Source: Tritrichomonas musculus
Taxonomy: Eukaryota; Parabasalia; Tritrichomonadida; Tritrichomonadidae
NCBI GenBank assembly: GCA_039105265.1
Contig: JAPFFF010000010.1
Coordinates: 2,418,001 to 2,482,000, forward strand
Length of the DNA: 64,000 nt
Reading direction: 5' to 3'
Position 1 is the stretch's first letter; the number at the start of each line of letters is the position of its first letter. The notes under the pieces are model-generated. The model did not search any database. It had not been told where the DNA came from and worked only from the letters and a program-made list of their open reading frames with translations. Below, one piece after another: positions 8,840 to 18,028 of the stretch. Position numbers and translations under genes: made by a program.

Positions 8840-9204
8840 GAATAATGCTTTATTGCAAAAGCAAAATTCAAATTAATATTTCAATGTATATTTGACCTTA
8901 TATTAAAAAATGAATTTAATAATATCTTCACTTTAAATAGATATAAGTAGGAAATTTTAAGTTAAATAATTTATTTATTTTATATAAAGAATAGTTTCAA
9001 AAGAAAAATTATTTTCTTATCTATTAGAAAATATCATATCGACTTAAAATACAAATTTTCTTTGTATTAATTTTGGAATGAGCCTTATTGATGTTTATTT
9101 ACATATATGAAAGTAATAAGAAGGTATGATCATAAAAAAATTATTTTACGATTTTGAATAGTTTATTTCTTTTAAATAGTAAACGTTCTGAAATTAGAAG
9201 ATTA
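8840..9204. other. A/T-rich divergent intergenic region
   Basis: This 365-bp region lies between two divergently transcribed genes, so both promoters should lie here. No further motif can be supported. An in-frame TTG-led stretch (9154-9204) precedes the chosen ATG of the plus-strand gene. Confidence 0.5.
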
Positions 9205-10248
9205 ATGAGTAAAAGGCATTCAAATAGAAATAAAGAATTAGATTCCCAGGTTATTACTTTACTTCTTAACAAAGGCGTTTTTAATCAGGTTCGAGCTAAT
9301 ACTTTAGCAAATTTGGCCAACGAAATTCAATCTTCATCTTTCGATTCAATGAAAGTCTACAAAACGATTAAATCAGATATCGATCATAAATTAGCTTCAG
9401 AAATTGTTTTTGAATACCTCAAAAGAAACAAAATGGAAAATACTATTCGATGTATCCAATCAGAAACTCAAAATAAATTGCGCCCTACACCTATTTCAAA
9501 CGATGTTAATAGCAATATTGGTATTTCTGAAAAAGAAAACGTGCTTCATCAAGTTGTGCACACTTATTTTGAAAATTGCGCAGATATCTTTACAAAATAT
9601 CATGACTCACTTATTAATGATGTAAAAAAGCGTATTCAGGATATAGGAAAAGCAAAACCATCGCCCGAAAAGCCAAAAGAAAAAAAATCGCAAACGATAT
9701 CCTATACTCCTTCTCAAACGTCAACGCCAACAAGTCAAGCTGGCCAACTTGCGAAAACTCAAAAGCAAGTTCCTGCTAAAAAGGACGAGTCAAGCAGTGA
9801 AATCGATTTTGATTTAAATGATGACGATATTCCCGCGCAAAAAACAGCTCCAAAAACCACAACAAATGCGAAAGCAAGTACTCAACAGCCAAAGAAACAA
9901 TCAGAAAGTAGTGATATTGTTTTTGATGATTTAGATGATTTTGACAACCCTAACACAACTCCTAAGCCTGCAACTAAACCTGCTACAAATGCACCTGCTG
10001 CACAAACAGTCAAAGCCGCCAACGATTCAGATTTTTCAAGTTTCAATGATGATGATTTTGATGATAATGTTCAACCTTCTCCAAAGCAAGATAATAAATC
10101 TCCTAATCAAAATAAACCTAAAAATGAAGTTGATGATTTTTTCGATGATGATCAAGAGCCTCCCCTTTTGACACAAGCCAAAACGCCGCCTAAAAATGAC
10201 GATATGGCTTTATCAAATGACGATTCGCTCCAGTTCTCAGATGACTAA
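9205..10248 (+). CDS. FOP/FOR20-like LisH protein (centrosome/basal-body)
   Basis: The ATG at 9205 gives 347 residues; the upstream in-frame extension has no ATG. The N-terminal ~100 residues follow the FGFR1OP/FOP N-terminal dimerisation domain. A helix with LLLNKGVFNQVRANTLANLANEI is followed by a LisH motif in LASEIVFEYLKRNKMENTIRCI. FOP family proteins sit at centrioles and basal bodies and help anchor microtubules or start cilia; a flagellated trichomonad would use this at its kinetosomes. The remainder is Lys/Pro/Gln linker with three or four acidic repeats such as SSDIVFDDLDDF and SDFSSFNDDDFDD, which look like short binding motifs. The LisH assignment is good; the FOP orthology is inferred from order and spacing. 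Confidence 0.65.
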   Translation: MSKRHSNRNKELDSQVITLLLNKGVFNQVRANTLANLANEIQSSSFDSMKVYKTIKSDIDHKLASEIVFEYLKRNKMENTIRCIQSETQNKLRPTPISNDVNSNIGISEKENVLHQVVHTYFENCADIFTKYHDSLINDVKKRIQDIGKAKPSPEKPKEKKSQTISYTPSQTSTPTSQAGQLAKTQKQVPAKKDESSSEIDFDLNDDDIPAQKTAPKTTTNAKASTQQPKKQSESSDIVFDDLDDFDNPNTTPKPATKPATNAPAAQTVKAANDSDFSSFNDDDFDDNVQPSPKQDNKSPNQNKPKNEVDDFFDDDQEPPLLTQAKTPPKNDDMALSNDDSLQFSDD

Positions 10249-11664
10249 TTTTATAAATTAAATAATAAATTATTATTTTGTTTTATTAATTTCATTTTTT
10301 GTTATTATATGTTATTTTGCTTATTATTATTCTAATCATTCTGTAAATATGATCCAAAAGAGCGTCTAAGTTTAAATTTCATCTGGAATCATTTGTTAGA
10401 AAATAATTTCCACTTACTACTTGATTTAACTAAAACGGAAGTAATTTAACTACAAAATATGATGAAATCTCATAAGGAATTGATTCCAAGTTAATAGCAA
10501 TAAAGCAAAAGAAAAATTTCTTAACTTTGCTTAAATAAAATTATTTCCAAATATTGAATGGTTAATTTATATGTTAAAATCATTCGTTTCTCTCTTATTT
10601 ATGGAAAATTTTCACATTTTATTAGTACTCAAAAAGTTCTCAAATCAGTCAAATATATAACTAACCATAATAATGGTTTGAGCTAGATGCCTAAACTTTC
10701 ATTATCAACCTTTTACCTTTATATTTTCAAAAAAAAAAAAAAAATCTCTTGAATGTAAATGAAAAAAAGTGTGCACAACTTGTTTGATTATTATTTGAAA
10801 AAATTATATTATATTAATATACATAATTATTATTTTCATCATATGAATAGGAATATTTTAAAATTTATATGATAAATAATGATTTTAATGCCGCAATAAA
10901 TGTATTTTGTGTTTAATTCAAACCATTTCAATATTTCATTGAATTATTAAGAGAGGTTTTTAATTTTTTCTGATTGAATTTGAATATATTTCAATATCAA
11001 TTCAATTATTTATTTGAATTCTTATTTGTAATATAAATATAAATAGTTTTTTATTAATAATTAAATATTATAATTATTTATAAAAAAATAAAAATATTTT
11101 AATGTATATTATATTATTTTTATATTTAATAATGATTATCACATAAGAAAGTATTAATTTCATGTTCATATTTGAACTTCTTTCTAAAAGGCAGACATTA
11201 TGAATAAATTTTCAAAGTAATTATGTATATTGAACTCATATATCATGCAAGTTAATTAAATATTCATTATATTTTTAAAAAAAATTGATATTATCCGAAA
11301 AAAAAATGAATATTCCTAGAATTATAGGATAAATAGTAATTATGATGTTGATAACTTCATAAATTTACTTAATAATATCATTGAATGGTAATAAAAATAT
11401 GAAATATTTAAAATTTAACGAAATACTTGATATTGGATTTGAGTAAAAAAGATATATTTTGTTTTTTTATTCATAGTATATTTTTCATATTACTAATAAA
11501 AATTATATTTATAGTTATTTTCATTAAATCTTAATATAAAATCAAGATATTTGCCAAATAAAAGTGTAAAGCTTATGAATAATATGTAAAACTTGATTAT
11601 CAACTTTTTCAAATGTTTCACAATATACAAAAATTACGAAAGATTTTTGCAGTTTTCTAGAAAA
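10249..11664. other. 1.4-kb A/T-rich intergenic spacer
   Basis: It is very A/T-rich with no reading frame of note, no tRNA and no clear repeat. It contains one TCAAAAAGTT copy near 10629 and a 14-nt A run near 10730. The segment 11593-11664 is open in frame with the next gene but lacks an ATG. Confidence 0.6.
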
Positions 11665-14010
11665 ATGGCCGATTCATCAAATAAAATTACGTCATTTCTT
11701 TCAGAATATCAGAGAAACAAAGAATTAGTGACTTTAATTTCAGCTGTTAATAATAAGGCATATACAGATTTAAAAGAAGAATATAAAACCTTGCTAGAAA
11801 ACTGTCGCTGGCTTGTACAATTCTATTATATTGCTCATTCCAATCGCGATTTCACCCTTGAGCAACTATCTCTTCCATTAAAAGGCATCACTCAACTTTC
11901 TGTTGCCTCATCGCTTCGTTTATTCACCAAACCCAATCACAAAGACAGATATAGTTATTTGTTATTCTATTTACGTGAACACAGTGATCTCTTTGCTCAA
12001 ATAATTTATTTATCTCTGTTAGCACCTTCAAATCCTACAATATCATTTGATAAATTAAAATTTTTAACTCAAGATGATTTGATTTATTTTTGTTTCACCA
12101 CATTTCCAGCAATTTATAACTTTTTCTTAACTATTGACGATCAAATGGCTGGAGTTTCATTAATCAACAATCTTTTTTCATTACATTTTTCCATTCATGG
12201 TATGAACTTTGGCAAGCCCCATAAATTTCTTTCATATTTTGTCTCATCTTTATTTTTATCAACCAATCCAGGAGCCTTTTTTGAGATATCAGTTCTTCCA
12301 TTGATACGAAAATACAGTACAAAACTCGAAGACATACGATTCAACTACAAAAAAGTTGGTGCTAATCTTGTTCGCGAATCATATTGGATCCAACTTGTAG
12401 ATTTCACCAGTCTTTTAATTGACAACCTCATTAAGAACGCCCCATTGATGCCCCAAGCTGCTCGTTTTTTAATAACGCAAATACTCAAGTATGAAAACGA
12501 GAAATTTCCATTTGCAGAGCTTTTTGTAATTGATGCGATGATTTGTGATTTTCTTGAAAACCGTCTTTTAACCGCCAAAACCGTTATCATGCGAGATGTC
12601 TGCAATATCCTCCGCTGTGGATATCCGCAAGCAATCATTCCATCACCCGTCTCCAGCACTCTCAATCTATTGAATTTAAATTTGAAGGACAAAATTGATC
12701 TGAAAAAGCTCATAAATTCAATGTGTATTGAAAAAGTGGATAATGATCAACTAACACCCTCAATTCGGATAATGGAAGAAATGTCACTTTTTTCACCTAG
12801 AGATTTGTCACTTTTGCACATGATGTTGAACTTTTTCATAAAAATTGCAAAACCTGACAAAATAACGGATTTGGAGTCCTCTTTCAAAGGTCTGGAACCG
12901 CCAAATTCTGACTCAGACGATACTGTTATATGTCTCAAAAGTTGGAACTCCGGTCTATCGTCTAACCGCATTTCATCAAAAATTTTTGACTCCGGTCGCG
13001 ACTTCGATGAAATCATCGATTGTACCTCATCAATCGACATCAGCAAGCTCAAGTTTGGATCAACACAAGAGCTCTCCAAGCAAGCCTTGATTTACTGTGG
13101 CAATGGCCTCAATGTCATCCAGAAGCTTCGCATCAACAACATCAAGCCTGACTTTGAAAACGAGCTTGACAATGCGATTGATACAATCAAGTCCAGCAAG
13201 CAAGTTATTGAAGAAAACTCGGATGTTTTATCAACAGCGATCTTTGCATTGACTACCGAAAACTATCGTCACTCGAGCCAGATCAAAAAGTCACTCATGC
13301 ACTTTTTGAGAGTGATGTTCATTCCAATTTTGAATGACCTTTTCCCAACGCCCGACAGCATCATCATCAACAACAACTTCAACATCGCGACAGATGCAAG
13401 CAATGCGTCAGGAAGCATACCCAACAATAATTCTAATCCGACGGTTACAATGGTCAATATTAACGGTTTATCGCCAATTAAAGCTGAAAAGGCAAGAGTT
13501 GCGATTTTGTTAAACGTGATCGAAAATTTGGCCGCTCATTTCAACTTGCCGAAGAATTCTAGCTTTCTCATGAAAAAGGAATATGCTACTATCTACATAG
13601 ATCAAAGGGATTCCACTCAAAAATACCAAGAAAAATATAAAGGTGAAAAGCAAGGTGAATTTTTATCGTACCTTCAAAAAGTTCGTCAGAACTATAATGA
13701 TGGAAATGTAATTGAAAACGAAAGATTGACTAACGAAATTGTTGATGCTATTAATTTGTTGTCTGTAAAGGCACCACCTAGTGCTAATGTAAGGACAGTC
13801 TTGAAGATTATTAAATTGATGAGCATATTATCTCATGAAGATAGATTGAAGGTTATTGCTAAAAGTGATAATATAGATATGTTCGCTTTTGCTGAATTCA
13901 TTAAAAATCATGTTAATGAAAAATTGGCTGATGTAATGTTCACAAAAAATGAAATTAATTATATTCATCAGTTTCTGACCATAATAGATCGTATTAAGTT
14001 ATTGAAATAA
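11665..14010 (+). CDS. large helical protein, possibly RasGAP-like (GAPVD1 type)
   Basis: The start is placed at the ATG 11665 (781 residues, MADSSNKIT...); upstream in-frame codons only offer a TTG. The protein is helical with no signal peptide and no membrane segment. Residues about 220-330 resemble the RasGAP fold as in GAPVD1/Gapex-5: ANLVRESYWIQLVDFTSLLID, then APLMPQAARFLITQIL, then FVIDAMICDFLENRLL where RasGAPs have an FLR/ICPAVV-like segment. The arginine finger cannot be placed with confidence. The second half contains an Asn-rich loop (about residues 570-600) and no known domain. It could act in endocytic GTPase control, but the family call is weak. Confidence 0.4.
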   Translation: MADSSNKITSFLSEYQRNKELVTLISAVNNKAYTDLKEEYKTLLENCRWLVQFYYIAHSNRDFTLEQLSLPLKGITQLSVASSLRLFTKPNHKDRYSYLLFYLREHSDLFAQIIYLSLLAPSNPTISFDKLKFLTQDDLIYFCFTTFPAIYNFFLTIDDQMAGVSLINNLFSLHFSIHGMNFGKPHKFLSYFVSSLFLSTNPGAFFEISVLPLIRKYSTKLEDIRFNYKKVGANLVRESYWIQLVDFTSLLIDNLIKNAPLMPQAARFLITQILKYENEKFPFAELFVIDAMICDFLENRLLTAKTVIMRDVCNILRCGYPQAIIPSPVSSTLNLLNLNLKDKIDLKKLINSMCIEKVDNDQLTPSIRIMEEMSLFSPRDLSLLHMMLNFFIKIAKPDKITDLESSFKGLEPPNSDSDDTVICLKSWNSGLSSNRISSKIFDSGRDFDEIIDCTSSIDISKLKFGSTQELSKQALIYCGNGLNVIQKLRINNIKPDFENELDNAIDTIKSSKQVIEENSDVLSTAIFALTTENYRHSSQIKKSLMHFLRVMFIPILNDLFPTPDSIIINNNFNIATDASNASGSIPNNNSNPTVTMVNINGLSPIKAEKARVAILLNVIENLAAHFNLPKNSSFLMKKEYATIYIDQRDSTQKYQEKYKGEKQGEFLSYLQKVRQNYNDGNVIENERLTNEIVDAINLLSVKAPPSANVRTVLKIIKLMSILSHEDRLKVIAKSDNIDMFAFAEFIKNHVNEKLADVMFTKNEINYIHQFLTIIDRIKLLK

Positions 14011-14106
14011 TATTATTTAAAAATGTTAATAATTTAGTTTTGATTTTTAAATTTTTTTTATTTATTTATTTTTTAGATAACATTTCCTTTTCGTTTTTTA
14101 TTGGAA

Positions 14107-14478
14107 ATGATTTGTTCTGTTTGTGGCCAAAATAAAAGTTCTTATCGTTGTCCAAAGTGTAAAATGCCTTATTGCTGCCTAAATTGTTATAAAATTCATA
14201 AAAATGTATGTCCTGGAGTAATAGATGACGAAAAACCTCAAAATGATGCCAGAAATAACCAGCAAGAAGAGATTTCTATCCCGCCATTCGAATTATTCCG
14301 ATCTAATCCAGAAATAATTAGAGCACTTGGTGATCCTAGGCTTCAAAAAATCATTTCTAGAATAGATTCCGCAAAAGACCGTGAAAACGAGCTCGTAAAT
14401 GAAATGGAAATTAATCCTGATTTTAATTATTTTGTTGAACAATTATTAAAATCTTGTCCTCCATCAATTCAGCCATAA
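14107..14478 (+). CDS. zinc-finger HIT protein, ZNHIT3/Hit1-like
   Basis: The ATG at 14107 gives 123 residues. The N-terminal zf-HIT has the full ligand set: CSVC, YRCPKC, YCCLNCYKIHKNVC. The C-terminal half (LFRSNPEIIRALGDPRLQKIISRIDSAKDRE...MEINPDFNYFVEQLL) matches the conserved ZNHIT3 C-terminal helix region. ZNHIT3/Hit1 works with NUFIP/Rsa1 in assembling box C/D snoRNPs in the nucleus. Length fits the short ZNHIT3 class rather than the longer HIT proteins of chromatin remodellers. It lies 97 bp downstream of the preceding gene on the same strand, but separate transcription is expected in this group. Confidence 0.85.
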   Translation: MICSVCGQNKSSYRCPKCKMPYCCLNCYKIHKNVCPGVIDDEKPQNDARNNQQEEISIPPFELFRSNPEIIRALGDPRLQKIISRIDSAKDRENELVNEMEINPDFNYFVEQLLKSCPPSIQP

Positions 14479-14571
14479 AATATTAAAAAAAAAAAAAAAC
14501 GTCGATCAAATAATGGTGAAAAGGGGTCAAAATATTGTTTATAAAACATCCAAATATTTCGTTTATTTCTA

Positions 14572-15285
14572 CTAACAACATCCTTTTTTCTTGCCTTTCT
14601 CAGTTTTTACATTCTCATCAGGTTGTGGGTCTATTGATATTTTGGGAGTCGTAATTGATTCTTTTTTATGATGTACATGAAAAGCAGCGTACAATCCTAC
14701 TCTTTCCATTAATTGTTTTGTATTCATCTTAGTTTTTGCTGATGTTTTGAAATATTCCATTTGGTTTTCCTCGCAATATGCTTTTATTTCTTCGTCTCTA
14801 ATTACTGATGGTAGATCACTTTTGCACCCAACCAAAAAAAATGCTGCATAATTTGAAGTGGAATCAAGTAATTTAGCCTTCCAGTTATTGATGCGTTGAA
14901 AAGAAGTTTTGTCTGCCAAGCTAAAGCAGAATAAGACTATGTCTGCACCTCTGCAGTAATGTAAACTAACTGTCGAATAAGCTTCTTGGCCTGCAAGGTC
15001 CCAGATTTGGCAAGTTAATTTAGTTCCATTAATAAACATATTGCAATTTATGAATTGTACACCAACAGTAGGTTGATAATTTTCTCGGAACTCGCCTGAA
15101 ACTATGCCTGCTACAAGGCAAGTCTTACCAACGTTTGGATCACCCATTAAGATAATTTTCGCTACTGCTTTTTGCAAAGAAATTTGGCTCAAAAGATTTC
15201 CATCATATTCTTTATGCGCAACGTAATATTGTCCAGGTTGTGGGATATTTGAAATATTATATTCGATTTTTTGTACGATCGACAT
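14572..15285 (-). CDS. Rab-like small GTPase with N-terminal extension
   Basis: The protein has 237 residues. A roughly 40-residue N-terminal extension precedes the G domain. G1 is GDPNVGKT, the switch I threonine is in YQPTVGVQF, G3 is WDLAGQE, G4 is GCKSDL and G5 is TSAKT. The C-terminus KGKKKGCC is a double-cysteine prenylation signal of the Rab type. The protein should cycle on an endomembrane and recruit effectors in vesicle traffic. The G4 motif is normally NKxD; here Asn is Cys, which may weaken guanine selectivity. The gene converges with the ZNHIT3-like gene, with only about 90 bp between their stops. The Rab versus other Ras-family subgroup is inferred from WDLAGQE and the CC end. 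Confidence 0.85.
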   Translation of the reverse strand: MSIVQKIEYNISNIPQPGQYYVAHKEYDGNLLSQISLQKAVAKIILMGDPNVGKTCLVAGIVSGEFRENYQPTVGVQFINCNMFINGTKLTCQIWDLAGQEAYSTVSLHYCRGADIVLFCFSLADKTSFQRINNWKAKLLDSTSNYAAFFLVGCKSDLPSVIRDEEIKAYCEENQMEYFKTSAKTKMNTKQLMERVGLYAAFHVHHKKESITTPKISIDPQPDENVKTEKGKKKGCC

Positions 15286-16366
15286 GAAGATATAAAAATT
15301 ATTTCAATTGAAAAATTTTTTTTTCTATTTCTAAAATTGCTTTAACTTCATGTCAACTGGGTTTAATGTGATATCAAATATATATTTAAACAGCATGCAT
15401 TGTTTATGGATTAAATAAGTAAAAATGTTTCAAGTTTATTAATGTTTATTCAACATAAAAATCTTTTAAAAAAAAAATTCAATAAGATAATTCAATTCCA
15501 TTGATATTTTTTAAAATTAACTTTTTCTGATCATTGATTTCATCAAAATAAAAATACAATGATAGATGGGTAAATAAATGATAATCTATTTCATTTTTCA
15601 AATTTTATCATTTTGGTAAAATGAAAATATTATCTGGAAATTTTATTTATCTGAATATAAGAATTTGGTAAAAAATCTCTAAATCTAATGATTAAGATAT
15701 AAATTTCTTCAAAAATGCTTTCATTTAGCTATTTATCTATATGAATAATGTTTTCTATATTTGAAAAAAAAAAATATATTGGTGTATTTTAAGGATTAAA
15801 TTCTTATATTTTATCATAAACAAATATATATAATATAATACATATTTTATTTGTATATGATAAATTCTATATTGATATATTAATTAAACATATAAATTTC
15901 AGATATTGATTAATGTCATAGAATATTTTAAAATATCTTTTAAAAGTATAAAAAAAGTTGTTTTGATCAGAAATTGTTTAGATATTAATATATTAGAAAT
16001 AAAAAATTTATTATAAATATTAAAATAAATAATAATAAATATTGCATATAAAAATAGTTTTATAAATAACTTCTTTTCAGTATATGTCTATATTATTTAT
16101 TTGAATCATTCAGACAGTTTATATAATTTTTGAATTGAATTATCAAAATGGTTAAAATTTCTGAAAAAATAATGGTTGGTATTTATGATAATAATATATT
16201 GACCAATCATAAGAAATCTCAAACATTGATTTTTAAACAAGAAAAGAAGTTTTTTTGATTTAAAAATAATTCAATGAATTATGTTTATATGTCATTCAAA
16301 ATTGAGAAGATTAATTTCTAAATTAAATCGCTTTTAGCTTTCTCATTTAGAATATCTTATACCAAC
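15286..16366. other. 1.1-kb A/T-rich divergent spacer
   Basis: The spacer lies between divergent genes. No gene or RNA is recognised. A TCATT initiator-like site lies about 25 bp before the ATG at 16367. Confidence 0.55.
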
Positions 16367-17848
16367 ATGGAATTGCATCACTCACTGCAACCTCCATTGG
16401 CTCAAACTGAAGATTTATGTAGCTCTCAAGAAGTTGATTTGAACGTTAATTATAATGAACAATTTCGTAACGAAAGAGTTGAACGAACTTTCTCTTTGAG
16501 ACGTAATCATTTATTTGATACTGTATCAAAAAAATCGGATTCTTGGCCAGGAAACCTTGAGAAGTCAATATCTTCTGAACAAATAATTTCAATCCTAAAC
16601 GATCCTAGCCATTCAAAAATTAAAATGCTCAACACTTTACCATCAATAGAAAGATCCATTGTTTCGATTATTGCCAAAGATTCCAAAGTTTGGGAATCCT
16701 TTATTAATATTTTTGAAAAATTAAATGACTACAATCAAACAGAAGATATTGTTTTAATTATTCATTCAATATCTTTCCTTTTCCCCTTTGCAGATGAAGA
16801 TAATCAGGAAATGATTGTCAACTCGATTGTTATATATTTTTTAGATCTACTTGAAAACCCGAAATACATGGCATCAATATTGTTATTGATAAATGTTTTT
16901 TCAAAATCATCTACTTATGCTAGAGATTCAATTATATGTTATGGTTTGCATACTTTTATTCTCAATAAAATAATTTCATCTAATTCAGCATCAACAGAAA
17001 GTGAAGAAATACAAATGGCATGTTATACTGTTTCTGAAATTTATTCAAATCCTGGTGAAGTTGACGACGAAATAATTTTTGACTCAATTGATCCATTTTT
17101 TTCGCTTCTCAGTTCAAATAATCAAATCAAGATTAAAACTGCTTTTCACTGTCTTACAAATTTAATAAATCGAAAATCATGTGTTGCAGATATCCTTTTT
17201 GATAAAAAAGTATGCAATTTAGTTCTCAATTTTTTTGACCATCCTGATTTAGTTACGTGTTCTCTTCAATTTATTAGCAGTCTTGTTCATAATATTGCAA
17301 AAATTGATCCTTCTTTAGTTTTAAATGATTTACTTCCTCGACTATTCAATTTGATTTCCGACATTCAATATATTTCATATGTTTTCAGAATTTTTTCAAA
17401 TATAATTGAAAAAGTTTCAAGGTCAATTTTACCTCTTCTTACAGATGATTTTATTCGATCAGCAATTTCCCTCAGTACCACAGCAAAAGCAACAGTAAAA
17501 ATAGAAGCATCTTACTTCTTAGCAACTTGTATCATGTATTTCGAACCTAATCGATTAAAATCTTTTCTACAGAAAGATTCAAACAGTTGTATTGATTTAT
17601 TACCAGAAATGATTGCTTCAGGAATTAGAGAAGTTATTTTAAAATGCGTTCTTGCATTGACGAGAGTTATTTTAGTTTTTTCCGAAGAACAATACGTATA
17701 TAATATAATTTCAGCACTTGAAGAAAATGGTGTTATAAAAGACTTGACCAATCTTCTTGAAGAAGAAAATGATAACCTCCTCAACCATAGTATTATCAAC
17801 CTAATGAACAAAATTAATAGCTTATGTAATGAGAGCAATGCCAGTTAA
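16367..17848 (+). CDS. ARM-repeat protein, importin-alpha-like
   Basis: The 493 residues are almost entirely helical, with repeating hydrophobic helices of the armadillo type such as IQMACYTVSEIYSNP, IKTAFHCLTNLINR and AGIREVILKCVLALTRVI. The N-terminal segment FRNERVERTFSLRRNHLF is basic and resembles a degenerate importin-beta-binding region. The W..N ladder of classic importin alpha is only weakly kept. It may be a cargo adaptor for nuclear import or another ARM scaffold. A second protein of the same general kind is encoded at 47.8-49.4 kb. The ATG at 16367 is the first in frame. The fold call is fairly secure, the role is inference. Confidence 0.6.
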   Translation: MELHHSLQPPLAQTEDLCSSQEVDLNVNYNEQFRNERVERTFSLRRNHLFDTVSKKSDSWPGNLEKSISSEQIISILNDPSHSKIKMLNTLPSIERSIVSIIAKDSKVWESFINIFEKLNDYNQTEDIVLIIHSISFLFPFADEDNQEMIVNSIVIYFLDLLENPKYMASILLLINVFSKSSTYARDSIICYGLHTFILNKIISSNSASTESEEIQMACYTVSEIYSNPGEVDDEIIFDSIDPFFSLLSSNNQIKIKTAFHCLTNLINRKSCVADILFDKKVCNLVLNFFDHPDLVTCSLQFISSLVHNIAKIDPSLVLNDLLPRLFNLISDIQYISYVFRIFSNIIEKVSRSILPLLTDDFIRSAISLSTTAKATVKIEASYFLATCIMYFEPNRLKSFLQKDSNSCIDLLPEMIASGIREVILKCVLALTRVILVFSEEQYVYNIISALEENGVIKDLTNLLEEENDNLLNHSIINLMNKINSLCNESNAS

Positions 17849-18028
17849 TATAAAATATTAATCAGATAGAAAAGTATAGAAATAGATAATATTAATCTTA
17901 AATGCGCTTGTGTATTATTAATAAAAGTGTTTATATAATTATATTTTAATCTCCTTTTTTGAATACATAAATACAAGAAAAGTTTGAATAGATGGAACAG
18001 TTTATTATTAATTTATATCTATAATTTA

